A DNA stretch of 25,847 nucleotides from JBOFFC01 sp051648405 (GCA_051648405.1 JBOFFC010000010.1:1-25847); one strand, 5' to 3'; counted from the first letter of the stretch, positions 1 to 6,903 are shown. Program-made: numbers and translations. The notes: generated by a model from the sequence alone, not told the origin.

Positions 1-20
1 TTGTCCAACCAAGGAGGACG

Positions 21-455
21 GTGATGCAAGCGATTTCGATGGACCTGCGAGAGCGGATCGTTGCGGCGTACGACCGTGGCGAGGGGAAGAGCCCGCAGTT
101 GGCCTTGCGGTTTGATGTCAGTGCTTCGTTCGTCCGCGGCCTGCTGCGGCGACGCGAGAAAACCGGCTCGCTGGCGCCGACCGAGTACAAGCCGGGACCC
201 AAGCGGAAGCTCACCCCCGAGCAGTGCGACCGGCTGATCGAGCTCGCCGGGGCCGAGCAGGACCTGACGCTCGAAGAACTGCGTCGCCGCTGCCGCCTGA
301 AGGTCGCGATCTCGACCATCTGGCGAGAGCTGGACGAGGCGGGCTTCACGCGAAAAAAAAGTCGTTCACGGCCAGCCAGCAAGAGCGGCCCGACGTCCAA
401 GCCAAACGCCGCGAGTGGCAAGAGCGTCTCAAAGATGTCGACCCCAAGCGGCTGA
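21..455 (+). CDS. IS630 transposase, N-terminal half (orfA)
   Basis: This encodes the DNA-binding half of the transposase. Residues 5-60 look like a helix-turn-helix unit (MDLRERIVAAYDRGEG, then a segment ending FVRGLLRRREKTG). A second basic winged-helix-like segment follows around residues 65-110 (LTLEELRRRCRLKVAISTIW). A strong ribosome binding site, AAGGAGGA, lies 4-7 bases before a GTG at 21 and an ATG at 24; either could start translation. In the zero frame the protein runs past the A8 run at 353-360 and ends in meaningless sequence at 455. The catalytic half is in the -1 frame, so the working product is presumably a fusion of about 315 residues made by frameshifting at the A8 run. That is close to the usual length for this family. 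Confidence 0.85.
   Translation: MMQAISMDLRERIVAAYDRGEGKSPQLALRFDVSASFVRGLLRRREKTGSLAPTEYKPGPKRKLTPEQCDRLIELAGAEQDLTLEELRRRCRLKVAISTIWRELDEAGFTRKKSRSRPASKSGPTSKPNAASGKSVSKMSTPSG
353..360 (+). other. A8 slippery site joining orfA and orfB
   Basis: Eight consecutive A residues sit where the reading frame must move back by one base for the transposase to be continuous. In the orfA frame the codons are cgA AAA AAA AGT, which matches an A_AAA_AAA heptamer for -1 slippage. Programmed frameshifting or transcriptional slippage on A runs is known in several IS630 elements. That it works here is inferred. Confidence 0.6.
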
Positions 456-967
456 TCTTCGTCGACGAGAGCGGCATTCAGACCCACATGAAGCGGCGTT
501 ACGGCCGGGCCGACAGCAGCCTGCGGGTGATCGACCACGCGCCGGCCGGCCGCCAGGAAACGCGGACGATCGTCGCCGCGATCAACCTCGCCGGCGTGGT
601 CACGGCGATGGTCACCCCCGAGGCAGTCAACGGCGTGACCTTCCTGGGCTTCGTCCAGCAGTTCCTCGCCCCGCGGCTCAAACCGGGCGACATCGTGGTC
701 ATGGACAACCTGAAGGTCCACAAGGTGGCCGGCGTCCGCGAGGCGGTCGAGGCCACCGGCGCCCAGCTCTGGTACCAGCCACCGTACTCGCCCGACCTCA
801 ACCCCATCGAGATGGCCTGGTCGAAGGTCAAGGCGTGGCTCAGGCGTCACTCGCCACCCACCTTCCGACGACTCGTCAACTGCGTCGGAAAGGCACTCTC
901 ACGAATCACACCACAAGACTGCCTCGGGTTCTTCCTCCACTGCAACTACTGCGACACACTCACTTAG
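353..967 (+). CDS. IS630 transposase, DDE catalytic half (orfB)
   Basis: This frame holds the RNase H-like DDE endonuclease domain. The three acidic positions are visible: Asp in IFVDESGIQTH, Asp in VVMDNLKVHK, and Glu in DLNPIEMAWSKVK, with the family's YSPDLNPIE signature. The frame is open further upstream, but codons before the A8 run do not resemble the family. No convincing start exists before the first Asp, so it is probably translated only after a -1 shift at 353-360, continuing KKKSFTASQQ from orfA. The C-terminus (LGFFLHCNYCDTLT) is typical of a complete element. An alternative is that the A run is an inactivating frameshift and the copy is dead. Confidence 0.85.
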   Translation, partial: KKKSFTASQQERPDVQAKRREWQERLKDVDPKRLIFVDESGIQTHMKRRYGRADSSLRVIDHAPAGRQETRTIVAAINLAGVVTAMVTPEAVNGVTFLGFVQQFLAPRLKPGDIVVMDNLKVHKVAGVREAVEATGAQLWYQPPYSPDLNPIEMAWSKVKAWLRRHSPPTFRRLVNCVGKALSRITPQDCLGFFLHCNYCDTLT

Positions 968-978
968 AAAGTGCTGTA

Positions 979-1285
979 ATGGCGGATTCCCGTCCGCAAA
1001 ACCACGCACTCCCGTGGCCAGCTGGGCGAGCCGGACCGTCAGTGGGAAGTTTGCGCCCGTCGATGGGTTGTTGTCGTTGTCGATGTCCTGATCGAGCACG
1101 ACGCTGTTCCAGTCGGCGATCGCCCGCTTGACGACTGCTCGCATGGACATCTCTGATTCCGCAGTGACGACCGACTCTGGAAGACCCGCGCGAAATCCGC
1201 TAAGGGTCGTGTCAGACTCGTTCGCCCAAACGATTGCCATCATGCGACGGTGTTCAAGTGACTCGACACCCAGGCGCTTCTTCAT
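979..1285 (-). pseudogene. Exported LEPR-motif protein, truncated by the IS630 insertion
   Basis: The minus-strand frame starts at an ATG at 1285 with a good ribosome binding site (GAGG, 5 bases upstream) and reads sensibly for about 102 codons to the insertion-sequence boundary. The N-terminus MKKRLGVESLEHRRMMA matches the LEPR-type motif on large exported planctomycete proteins, in place of a standard signal peptide. Later residues include RAVVKRAIADWNSVV and an Asp/Asn-rich DQDIDNDNNP segment. These faintly resemble the start of secreted metalloprotease-like planctomycete proteins, but no catalytic motif is present. Beyond the boundary the frame runs into the insertion sequence and is nonsense. 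The rest of the gene should lie beyond the element's left end, outside the window. It starts about 50 bp after the PEP-CTERM gene and may once have been co-transcribed with it. Confidence 0.7.
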
Positions 1286-1336
1286 GGTTGCCTCAGTTCT
1301 GTATGGAGAGTCTCGCTGAACAACGGGGCGATCAAC

Positions 1337-2095
1337 TCAGCGACGCGGCCGGCGCCTGCACAGCCCTGTGCAAGTTGCGGCCGCAGCGGCAGCTACCGCG
1401 CTCGACGGTTCCGGGACGAGACGGAGGTCGCCGATGTTGGCTTCGATCTGGATGCCTTCAAACGCTGGTGTAGTAGTTGCAGGCCCCAAGCTCAGGACAA
1501 CTCTGCGCAGATATCGAAGAGCGTTCCATCTCGTCGGGTCTGACGGAAAACCTGGCGTGTCAAGGATCGGCTGCCCTATGCCGAAGCGACTGTGGTAGTC
1601 GAGACCCCACAAATCGACGCGCAACTGCGAAGACCTCGAATTGATAGCTGCAGCGACCGACGGTGAATCGACCGACAGGTCCTTTGAGATCAAGGCAATG
1701 CGATCATACGGACCCGTCGGCACGTCAGTCACTGAGTCAAAAATGAACGACGCGTCGTTCTGCACGGTCGCACGATACGGATTCGATGCAAACCGCACGC
1801 CCGCCACCACCACGGATAATCTGTTCGGCTGGTCTGAGGCGAACTCCGTGTAGGGCGGGGCGTCGGTGAACTGATACGGCGTGAAGGTGAACTCCCCAGA
1901 GATCACGTCACCAGCCTTTACGTCGAAACCCAACGAGAGCGTCGAGACGATGGGTGGCGTTGAGGAAACGGATGTCGGAGGAAATAGATTCGTCACCGTC
2001 GCCTCGAACGCCATGGTCACGTGTTCCACGGCGTAGGCCATCGAGTGAAAGGCGACCACGGCGACAACCGCGGCGAGTGTTCGGAGCGTTTGCAT
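1337..2095 (-). CDS. PEP-CTERM exported protein, function unknown
   Basis: A 252-residue exported protein. The chosen ATG at 2095 gives a clear signal peptide (MQTLRTLAAVVAVVAFH, then a cleavage-like AYA). The C-terminus shows the full PEP-CTERM arrangement: VPEPSS, a short Ala-rich hydrophobic stretch, then a basic tail CRRRPRR. In known systems this tail is recognised by exosortase, and such genes often accompany exopolysaccharide production. The middle is a beta-rich sequence (for example AGDVISGEFTFTPYQF) like other planctomycete PEP-CTERM proteins that lack a named domain. No exosortase gene is in the window. A run of 11 G residues lies 20 bp before the start. The frame is open further upstream, but that extension has no signal peptide. 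Confidence 0.85.
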   Translation of the reverse strand: MQTLRTLAAVVAVVAFHSMAYAVEHVTMAFEATVTNLFPPTSVSSTPPIVSTLSLGFDVKAGDVISGEFTFTPYQFTDAPPYTEFASDQPNRLSVVVAGVRFASNPYRATVQNDASFIFDSVTDVPTGPYDRIALISKDLSVDSPSVAAAINSRSSQLRVDLWGLDYHSRFGIGQPILDTPGFPSDPTRWNALRYLRRVVLSLGPATTTPAFEGIQIEANIGDLRLVPEPSSAVAAAAAATCTGLCRRRPRR

Positions 2096-2114
2096 GGCGG
2101 CACCGTAACGTAAC

Positions 2115-2125
2115 GGGGGGGGGGG
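2115..2125. repeat. Eleven-base G run (C run on the coding strand) before the PEP-CTERM gene
   Basis: G residues fill every position from 2115 to 2125, 20 bp upstream of the start codon at 2095. On the coding strand a TTGACG hexamer (2131-2126) directly precedes the C11 run, so the run could be part of a promoter spacer. The matching -10 element is weak (TTACGG at 2108-2103). Confidence 0.9.
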
Positions 2126-2240
2126 CGTCAAGCACCCTTCATCGTAACCACACAGTGCGGAAACGCGTGCGCAGGGGCTACAGAAGGTTGGCCGAGATGA
2201 ACTCGCCCCGTCACGCTTGGAGAGAAAATGCACCGGATTC

Positions 2241-2333
2241 GGCGAGCCGGCGGCGCCAGCCGTCGGAGTGATCGAAGCACGGCTGCGTCAACCGTCGCGC
2301 ACCGACTCCGACGACTGACGTCGCCGGCTCGCC
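2241..2333. repeat. Two-step inverted repeat
   Basis: The outer arms GGCGAGCCGGCG (2241-2252) and CGCCGGCTCGCC (2322-2333) are perfect reverse complements (12 bp). Inner arms CGTCGGAGT (2261-2269) and ACTCCGACG (2305-2313) add 9 bp. It lies in the 307-bp gap between the RluA-type gene (ending at 2403) and the PEP-CTERM gene. There is no T run, so this is not a standard intrinsic terminator. It could be a REP-like or MITE-like element. Confidence 0.8.
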
Positions 2334-2342
2334 TTCGCGCGT

Positions 2343-2370
2343 CCTCTGCGTCTTTGCGCCTCCGCGTGAG
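2343..2370. repeat. Short degenerate tandem repeat, period 8
   Basis: The segment reads as three imperfect 8-mers: TCTGCGTC, TTTGCGCC, TCCGCGTG. From memory, closely similar strings recur between genes in several planctomycetes, acidobacteria and verrucomicrobia. Only one copy is in the window, so its dispersed nature is prior knowledge, not something seen here. Confidence 0.5.
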
Positions 2371-2402
2371 ACTTCTCTTTGAGGCCCTGCGGCGCGCGGT
2401 GG

Positions 2403-3128
2403 CTACTCCAGCGCCGCGAGCAGCTCGTCCGGCGCCCCTTCGATTCGCCACGCTTCGCCCAGCGGCGCGGCGACGCTCACGCTCTCGTCCTTCATCGGGT
2501 GGCGGAAGGCGAGCGTCCGCGCGTGGAGCGCGATCTGCGCTTCGCGCTCGGCCGCCGTCGGCCCGAACAGCGCCTCGGCGCCGTACTGCGCGTCGCCGAG
2601 CACCGCGTGGCCGCGCGAGGCGGCTTGCACGCGGATCTGGTGCGTGCGCCCCGTCTCGAGTTCGATCTCGAGCCACGTCCAGCCTCGCGAGCCGTCTGCC
2701 AACTCGCTGCGCCAGCGGACGCGGTAGTGCAGCACGGCCTGCTTGCCGCGCGGGTCGTCCTCGGGGACGACGATCGCCGCCGCCATGCCGTGGCGTTTGT
2801 GCAGTTGGTCGCGCCAAGTCCCCTCGTCGGGCTCGACGCGCCCCTCGACGAGCGCCCAGTACGTCTTGCTAACGGTCCGCTCTTCGAATTGCTTGGCGAG
2901 CCGCTGCGTCGCGCGGAGGTTGCGGCCGAAGACGATCGCGCCGGTCACGGGGCGGTCGATGCGGTGCACGAGGCCGAGGTAGAAGTTCCCCTCGTTCCGC
3001 TCCTTCGCGCGGTAGTAGTCGCGGACCCACAGCTCGAGGCTGTCGATGCCGCGCGGCGCCTGCGTGAGCAACCCGGCCGGCTTGTTCACAACCAGCACCG
3101 GGCCGTCGTCGTAGAGAACGTGGAGCAA
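2403..3128 (-). CDS. RluA-family pseudouridine synthase
   Basis: A 241-residue enzyme expected to isomerise uridine to pseudouridine in rRNA or tRNA. The family signature HRIDRPVTG (residues 55-63) carries the catalytic aspartate, Asp58. NKPAGLL at 15-21 and GRTHQIRVQ near residue 160 are the other conserved RluA blocks. There is no N-terminal S4 RNA-binding domain, so it belongs with the short RluA/TruC-like members; the exact target base cannot be assigned. The start used is a TTG at 3128, because the conserved fold begins almost at once (LHVLYDDGPVLVVNKPAG) and no ATG or GTG lies suitably near. No ribosome binding site supports it. It stands alone, with repeat-filled gaps on both sides. 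Confidence 0.9.
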   Translation of the reverse strand: MLHVLYDDGPVLVVNKPAGLLTQAPRGIDSLELWVRDYYRAKERNEGNFYLGLVHRIDRPVTGAIVFGRNLRATQRLAKQFEERTVSKTYWALVEGRVEPDEGTWRDQLHKRHGMAAAIVVPEDDPRGKQAVLHYRVRWRSELADGSRGWTWLEIELETGRTHQIRVQAASRGHAVLGDAQYGAEALFGPTAAEREAQIALHARTLAFRHPMKDESVSVAAPLGEAWRIEGAPDELLAALE

Positions 3129-3145
3129 GGGGGAGGGGGGATTGC

Positions 3146-3173
3146 GGAATGCGGAGTTCGGAATGCGGAGTAC
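3146..3173. repeat. Heptad repeat, GGAATGC/GGAGTNC type
   Basis: Four consecutive 7-mers read GGAATGC, GGAGTTC, GGAATGC, GGAGTAC. The segment lies 18 bp upstream of the RluA-type gene start. It has the same 7-nt period as repeats of different sequence elsewhere in the window. Confidence 0.8.
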
Positions 3174-3245
3174 AGGGAGCTCTCAGCGAACGTGCGTTGG
3201 CGAGAGGTTCGCGGGTGTTGATCGGAAGCAGTTCGCCCTCGGTAT

Positions 3246-3345
3246 CCCCCTCCTCCTTCAGGAGGAGGGGTTAGGGGAGGTGGTGAACTGGGTGCCCGGC
3301 GCGACCCCCTCCCCTAGCCCCTCCCCCGTCCCGGGGGAGGGGGAT
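3246..3345. repeat. Paired GC hairpin repeat (copy A)
   Basis: The left half (3246-3280) is a C/T-rich arm, TTCA, then a G/A-rich arm followed by TTAGGGGAGG. The right half (3304-3345) carries the inverted version with CCCTAGCCCCTCCCCC. Each half folds alone and the two halves are also complementary to each other. The same arrangement occurs at 13006-13161. These strings fill most of the 322-bp gap between the coiled-coil gene and the RluA-type gene. Confidence 0.85.
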
Positions 3346-3406
3346 ACGAGAAGTACCCGCCACGGCAATTGGTGGACTCGTGTCGTTCATCGGCTCACTA
3401 CGGAGA

Positions 3407-3441
3407 GCCGATAGCTGACAGCCGATCGCCGACCGCCGAAA
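3407..3441. repeat. Heptad repeat, GCCGANN/GCTGANN type
   Basis: Five consecutive 7-mers read GCCGATA, GCTGACA, GCCGATC, GCCGACC, GCCGAAA. The segment ends 9 bp from the stop codon of the coiled-coil gene. Its GCTGA core is the reverse complement of the TCAGC core at 12951-12978, so the two may belong to one family in opposite orientation. Confidence 0.8.
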
Positions 3442-3450
3442 GCCCCGCCC

Positions 3451-5058
3451 TCAGGCCGCGACGCGCAGCGGCTCGGTGCGGAGCTCGCGCAGGAGCGTGC
3501 GGAGTTGCTCGCGCAGGTCGTTCCGCTCGGCGGCCCACTGGGCTTCGAGCTCCTCGTACGAGCGCTGCTGGCGGTCGAGCTCGTGCTCGCGGCACTCGAG
3601 CCGCTGAGCGGCGGCGCCGAGCTCTTCGTGACGCCGATTGGCCCACTCCTCGAGCGCGGCGCGGCGCTCGGCGAGGCGGCGGAACTCCTGCGAGACCTGC
3701 GTCGCCGCGTCGCGCAGTGCGCCACGCCCCTCGGCCATCTCCTTGAGTGACGTCGCGTAGTAGTCGGCGAGCTGCCCGCGGACCCGCGCGATCGACCGCG
3801 AGAGGGCCGCCGGCGCGAGGGCCCCGGTGAGCTGGGCCCAGGTCTCTTCGGTCGCCAGGCGCATATCGAGCACCTCGCGCTGTGTGACCTGCAGCTCGGC
3901 TTGCAAGCGCTTGAGCGACTCCTCACGGCGGTCGAGCTCCTCTTCGCGGCGCCGCTGGTCGTCCCCCTGGCGCTTCGCCTCGGCGACGCGCGAGGCGCTC
4001 CCCGACTCGAACGCGCGGCGCTCCGCTTCGAGCGTCGCTTGCCCCTCGGCGAGGTGGCGTTCGAAGTGCTCGCGCCGTGCCGCGAGCGCCGCCCGGTCTT
4101 GGGCGACGAGCCCCTCGGCGTCGGCCAGGTTCCGCCCCCGCGCGGCGGCGTCGGCCAGTCGCTCCTCGAGCTCGGCGAGGCGTTGCTCGGTAATCCCCAG
4201 GCGCTCGTAGCGTTGCAGGGCGGTTTGGATCTCGACGCCACGGGCTTCGAGGCGGCGCTCGCGGCCGTCGAGCTCGACCGCCGCGTCGCGGGCCGCTTCG
4301 ACCTGCGCGAGCGCCTCGGTGGCGCGGGCCTCGGCCTCGGCGGCGGTGCGGCGCGCCTCGCGACGCTCGTCGGCCAGCAGCGCGGCGGTCGCTTCGACCT
4401 GTCGCGCGCGCTCGGCGAGCGCGGCGGCCTGCGCGTCGAGGTGGTCTTGGCGCCCAGCGAGTCGCGCCCGTTCGGCGACCAGCCCCAGCGACCCTTCGTC
4501 GAGCTGCGCCTGCCGCGCGTCGAGCTCGCGGTGCCGCTCGGCCAGTTGTTCGGCCCGCTCCCCGGCCAGTTGCTCGGTGAGCCGGGGGTCGGCGGCCGGG
4601 CGGTCGAGCAGCGTCTCGCGGGCCTCGAGCGCGCTCTGGCGCGATTCGACCGAGCGGCGCTGCTCGTCGAGCCACGCCTTGGCCGCGTCGAGCTTTTGGG
4701 CGAGGTCCTCTTCCTGGGTGACGACGGCGCGTTCGCGGTCGGCGAGCTCGGCGAGCTGCTGCTGCAGCCACTCGGCGAGCTGCTGCGCGTGCCCCTGCAC
4801 GGGGGGGGCGTGGGCGAGCGCCAGCGGCGGGACCGACGGCAGGTCGATGACGCGCTCGCGGAGCTCGGCGGCGCCGTTCGCCCCGCGGTGGAGTGGAGCG
4901 ATCGGTTGCGGCGCCGTGGCGGGCGCCTTCGCCGTGGCGGGTCGAACCCCGTGCGGCGGGTCGATCCGTGCTTGCTCAGTGACCGACTCGACGAGTGGCG
5001 CGTCGGCGCTGCGCCGTCGGTGACGCTGACTCTTCGGCAGGGTTTCGTCGTCGTGCAT
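3451..5058 (-). CDS. Long coiled-coil protein, function unknown
   Basis: A 535-residue, probably cytoplasmic protein with no signal peptide or membrane segment. Residues 1-90 are low-complexity and basic. From about residue 95 almost to the end the sequence is Glu/Arg/Ala/Leu-rich with heptad spacing, for example LAELEERLADAAARGRNLAD and LKRLQAELQVTQREVLDMRL. This indicates a long parallel coiled coil. One helical interruption near residue 420 (WAQLTGALAPAALSRSIARV) may be a hinge. The ATG at 5058 is chosen because the 54 codons upstream are Arg/Pro-rich and overlap the hairpin region behind trxA. It follows thioredoxin on the same strand with a 221-bp gap. A scaffold or filament role is possible but not shown. 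Confidence 0.75.
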   Translation of the reverse strand: MHDDETLPKSQRHRRRSADAPLVESVTEQARIDPPHGVRPATAKAPATAPQPIAPLHRGANGAAELRERVIDLPSVPPLALAHAPPVQGHAQQLAEWLQQQLAELADRERAVVTQEEDLAQKLDAAKAWLDEQRRSVESRQSALEARETLLDRPAADPRLTEQLAGERAEQLAERHRELDARQAQLDEGSLGLVAERARLAGRQDHLDAQAAALAERARQVEATAALLADERREARRTAAEAEARATEALAQVEAARDAAVELDGRERRLEARGVEIQTALQRYERLGITEQRLAELEERLADAAARGRNLADAEGLVAQDRAALAARREHFERHLAEGQATLEAERRAFESGSASRVAEAKRQGDDQRRREEELDRREESLKRLQAELQVTQREVLDMRLATEETWAQLTGALAPAALSRSIARVRGQLADYYATSLKEMAEGRGALRDAATQVSQEFRRLAERRAALEEWANRRHEELGAAAQRLECREHELDRQQRSYEELEAQWAAERNDLREQLRTLLRELRTEPLRVAA

Positions 5059-5182
5059 CGGCGCGCCGCGTCCGTGCGAGGCAGGGCAAGCTGCGCGAGG
5101 CGACCGACGCCCCGGCGCGACCCTCCCAATCGGCAAAGTCCACCACGGTCGTATTCGACCTTCGGCGGGCGTCACTTCAACG

Positions 5183-5252
5183 AAAAAGCCGGCAGTGGGC
5201 GGGGGGCGCCGGCAGCGCATGCTGCTGGCTCCGCTCCGTCCGCTGCCGGCTT
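5183..5252 (-). terminator. Terminator with a competing hairpin, behind trxA
   Basis: On the minus strand AAGCCGGCAG (5252-5243) can pair with CTGCCGGCTT (5195-5186), and three further T residues follow (5185-5183). That gives a 10-bp stem with a T run, as in an intrinsic terminator. A third copy, CGCTGCCGGC (5217-5208), can pair with the same upstream arm (GCCGGCAGCG, 5250-5241). The two folds exclude each other. Termination of the trxA transcript is the simplest reading. Confidence 0.6.
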
Positions 5253-5279
5253 GGGATTGCTATCGATCCCCGTGGAGGG

Positions 5280-5603
5280 TCAGACCTTCGCCGCGTCGAG
5301 GGCTTCTTGCAGGCGGTTCTTCGCCTGGACGCCGACGAAGCGATCGACCACCTCGCCGTTCTTGAAGACCATGATCGTCGGGATGCTGCTGACGCCGTAG
5401 TTCTGTGCCGCGTTGGGGGCGTCGTCCACGTTCAGCTTGGCGACCTTCGCCGAGCCGCGGTTCTCACCCGCCAGCTCCTCGACGACGGGGGCGATCTGGC
5501 GGCACGGGCCGCACCAGGGGGCCCAGAAGTCGAGCAGGACCGGTTCGGTGCTCTTAAGCACCTCGGCGTCGAAGTTGTTGTCGTCGATTTCGAGCACGCC
5601 CAT
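5280..5603 (-). CDS. trxA: Thioredoxin
   Basis: A 107-residue cytoplasmic thiol-disulfide oxidoreductase of standard length. The redox-active motif is WCGPC with Cys31 and Cys34, inside FWAPWCGPC. The cis-proline loop is SIPTIMVFKNGE, and a buried-acid region typical of the family precedes the active site (VLLDFWAP). It would pass electrons from thioredoxin reductase to ribonucleotide reductase, peroxiredoxins and similar proteins. A good sigma-70-like promoter lies upstream at 5741-5768, giving a leader of about 130 nt. A terminator-like structure follows the gene. The divergent neighbour at 5892 is also thioredoxin-like, so the two may share a redox context. Confidence 0.96.
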   Translation of the reverse strand: MGVLEIDDNNFDAEVLKSTEPVLLDFWAPWCGPCRQIAPVVEELAGENRGSAKVAKLNVDDAPNAAQNYGVSSIPTIMVFKNGEVVDRFVGVQAKNRLQEALDAAKV

Positions 5604-5740
5604 GGCTGCACTCCGGTGTTTGGGGACTTGAGTGTTAGTTCGCTTGAGTATTCGGTCGCGGAGCTTGCCGAGCCCCGTCGATGGACGATCGAGGGACCGC
5701 CGCGGGCTAGCCAGGGCGCCGTAACGCCTTGGCCCTCAAG

Positions 5741-5768
5741 ATTTTAGGCGGACCACGCCAGGTGTCAA
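5741..5768 (-). promoter_or_regulatory. Sigma-70-like promoter for trxA
   Basis: On the minus strand a perfect TTGACA (5768-5763) is followed by a 16-bp spacer and TAAAAT (5746-5741, five of six consensus bases). Transcription would start near 5734, about 130 nt before the trxA start codon. The AT-rich hexamer stands out against very GC-rich surroundings. Confidence 0.65.
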
Positions 5769-5891
5769 CGCGAGCGGCGGCGGGGCGCTCGTTGTCGGCA
5801 GGGGCCGAAGCGGGCGATACTTGCGTCGGCCCGCCCATCGGTGGCGCGCCGAGCGCGCTGGTCACACCCCTACAACGCAAGCAGGCCCCCG

Positions 5892-6470
5892 ATGGTTCGA
5901 ACCCCCAGCACGATGCAGCCCCTGGGACTCCCTGCGCCCGACTTCTCGCTGGTGAACGTCGATGGCCGGGAGGTGTCGCTCCGCGATTTCGACGGCGCGC
6001 CGGCCTTGCTGGTGGTCTTCATGTGCAACCATTGCCCGTTCGTGATCCACCTCGCCGACGCCCTCGCGCAGTTCGCCCGCGAGTACACGCCGCGCGGCCT
6101 GGCAATGGTCGGGATCAGCTCGAACGACGTCGGCGGCTACCCGGCCGACTCCCCCGAGCGGATGGTCGCCGAGGCGGAGAACCGCGGTTACGTCTTCCCT
6201 TACCTGTACGACGAGACGCAGGAGGTCGCGAAGGCGTACCGCGCGGCGTGCACCCCCGACTTCTTCCTCTACGACCAGAATCGACGACTCGTTTACCGCG
6301 GGCAGTTCGACGGCGCCCGACCCGGCGCCGCCGAGGCCCCAACCGGCGCGGACCTGCGTGCGGCGTGCGACGCGGTGCTGGCCGGCGCAGCGCCCTCGGC
6401 GGAGCAGCGCGCCAGCCTCGGCTGCAACATCAAGTGGCGCGCGGGGAACGAGCCCGACTACTTCGGCTGA
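5892..6470 (+). CDS. Thioredoxin-like (AhpC/TSA-type) redox protein, CNHC motif
   Basis: A 192-residue protein of the peroxiredoxin/TlpA-like thioredoxin superfamily. The N-terminal strand block LGLPAPDFSLVNVDGREVSL is typical, followed by FMCNHCPFVIHLADAL with a CxxC active site of form CNHC. Further family blocks are GISSNDVGGYPADSPE, a cis-Pro region CTPDFFLYD, and the C-terminal signature GCNIKWRAGNEPDYFG. This last block marks a widespread family of about 185-200 residues annotated only as thioredoxin family protein. Substrate is unknown. No signal peptide is evident, so it is probably cytoplasmic. The start at 5892 (MVRTPS) or 5913 (MQPLG) is chosen over earlier codons, which encode unrelated basic residues. 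Confidence 0.9.
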   Translation: MVRTPSTMQPLGLPAPDFSLVNVDGREVSLRDFDGAPALLVVFMCNHCPFVIHLADALAQFAREYTPRGLAMVGISSNDVGGYPADSPERMVAEAENRGYVFPYLYDETQEVAKAYRAACTPDFFLYDQNRRLVYRGQFDGARPGAAEAPTGADLRAACDAVLAGAAPSAEQRASLGCNIKWRAGNEPDYFG

Positions 6471-6504
6471 TAGGCGTCGCGTTCGCGACAGAGTGACGCT
6501 GCGC

Positions 6505-6903
6505 TCAGCGCGGGGCGTCGGTCGGTAGTTCTGCGACGCGCGCCGACGGCGAACCGCTCGGAGCCACCGGCCGCAGCACGAGCGGGGCGATCGGGTCGCG
6601 CACCGCGGCGGTCGCCGCGTGTTGCTGCGTCGTCGGCCCGGGCGTCCGCTCGGACGACACACGCGGCGAGCCGACGCCGAGCTGACGGATGATCGTCACG
6701 CCGATCGTCAGCACCAGGCAGGTCACGCCCGTCAGGGCCCAGCCGACCGCTTCGTAACCGCGGCGCGGCGCAACGGTCGGCTCGTCGCGTTCGGCGGCCG
6801 CGAGCGGGCCCTGCGAGCGCATCGCGTTGCGACGCGCAAGACGCTCCACGCGGTCGTTCCGCGGAGGATCAGTCGAGGGGAGATTTTCGCTAGGCGCCCA
6901 CAT
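6505..6903 (-). CDS. Small bitopic membrane protein next to rsmH
   Basis: A 132-residue protein with no recognised domain. Residues 1-52 are charged and probably cytoplasmic (RVERLARRNAMRSQG). Residues 53-75 form one membrane helix (VGWALTGVTCLVLTIGVTII). The rest is a Pro/Ala/Thr-rich tail, probably outside. The ATG at 6903 is chosen because the frame further upstream passes into the 158-bp repeat, which cannot be ancestral coding sequence. It is the next gene after rsmH on the same strand. In many bacteria that slot holds ftsL, also a short one-helix protein. The tail shows no FtsL-like coiled coil, so the comparison is positional only. Confidence 0.65.
   Translation of the reverse strand: MWAPSENLPSTDPPRNDRVERLARRNAMRSQGPLAAAERDEPTVAPRRGYEAVGWALTGVTCLVLTIGVTIIRQLGVGSPRVSSERTPGPTTQQHAATAAVRDPIAPLVLRPVAPSGSPSARVAELPTDAPR

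Larger units (their letters stand above)
1..978 (+). mobile_element. IS630-family insertion sequence, right-hand part
   Basis: The segment carries a two-frame transposase whose second half has the DDE residues of the IS630/Tc1-mariner superfamily. The right end is placed near 976. The sequence TAGAAAGTGCTG ends there, is followed by TA at 977-978, and an unrelated interrupted reading frame begins immediately after. IS630 elements insert at TA dinucleotides, which fits. The left inverted repeat (expected to begin like CAGCACTTTCTA) is not in the first 20 bases, so the left end lies outside the window. The exact boundary is an inference from where the interrupted gene stops making sense. Confidence 0.85.

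Noticed and set aside
2128..2817. Minus-strand frame of 229 codons overlapping the pseudouridine synthase gene
   Set aside because: It overlaps a clear RluA-type gene in another frame and its Arg/Ala-rich translation has no motif.
3901..5400. Plus-strand open frame of 499 codons opposite the coiled-coil gene
   Set aside because: It has shadow-frame composition and also overlaps the trxA end on the other strand. The minus-strand frame has regular heptads and a sensible start.
5893..5903. GGTTCGAACCC, resembling a tRNA T-loop
   Set aside because: The flanking bases do not form a T stem, acceptor stem or anticodon arm. The string encodes the start of the thioredoxin-like protein.
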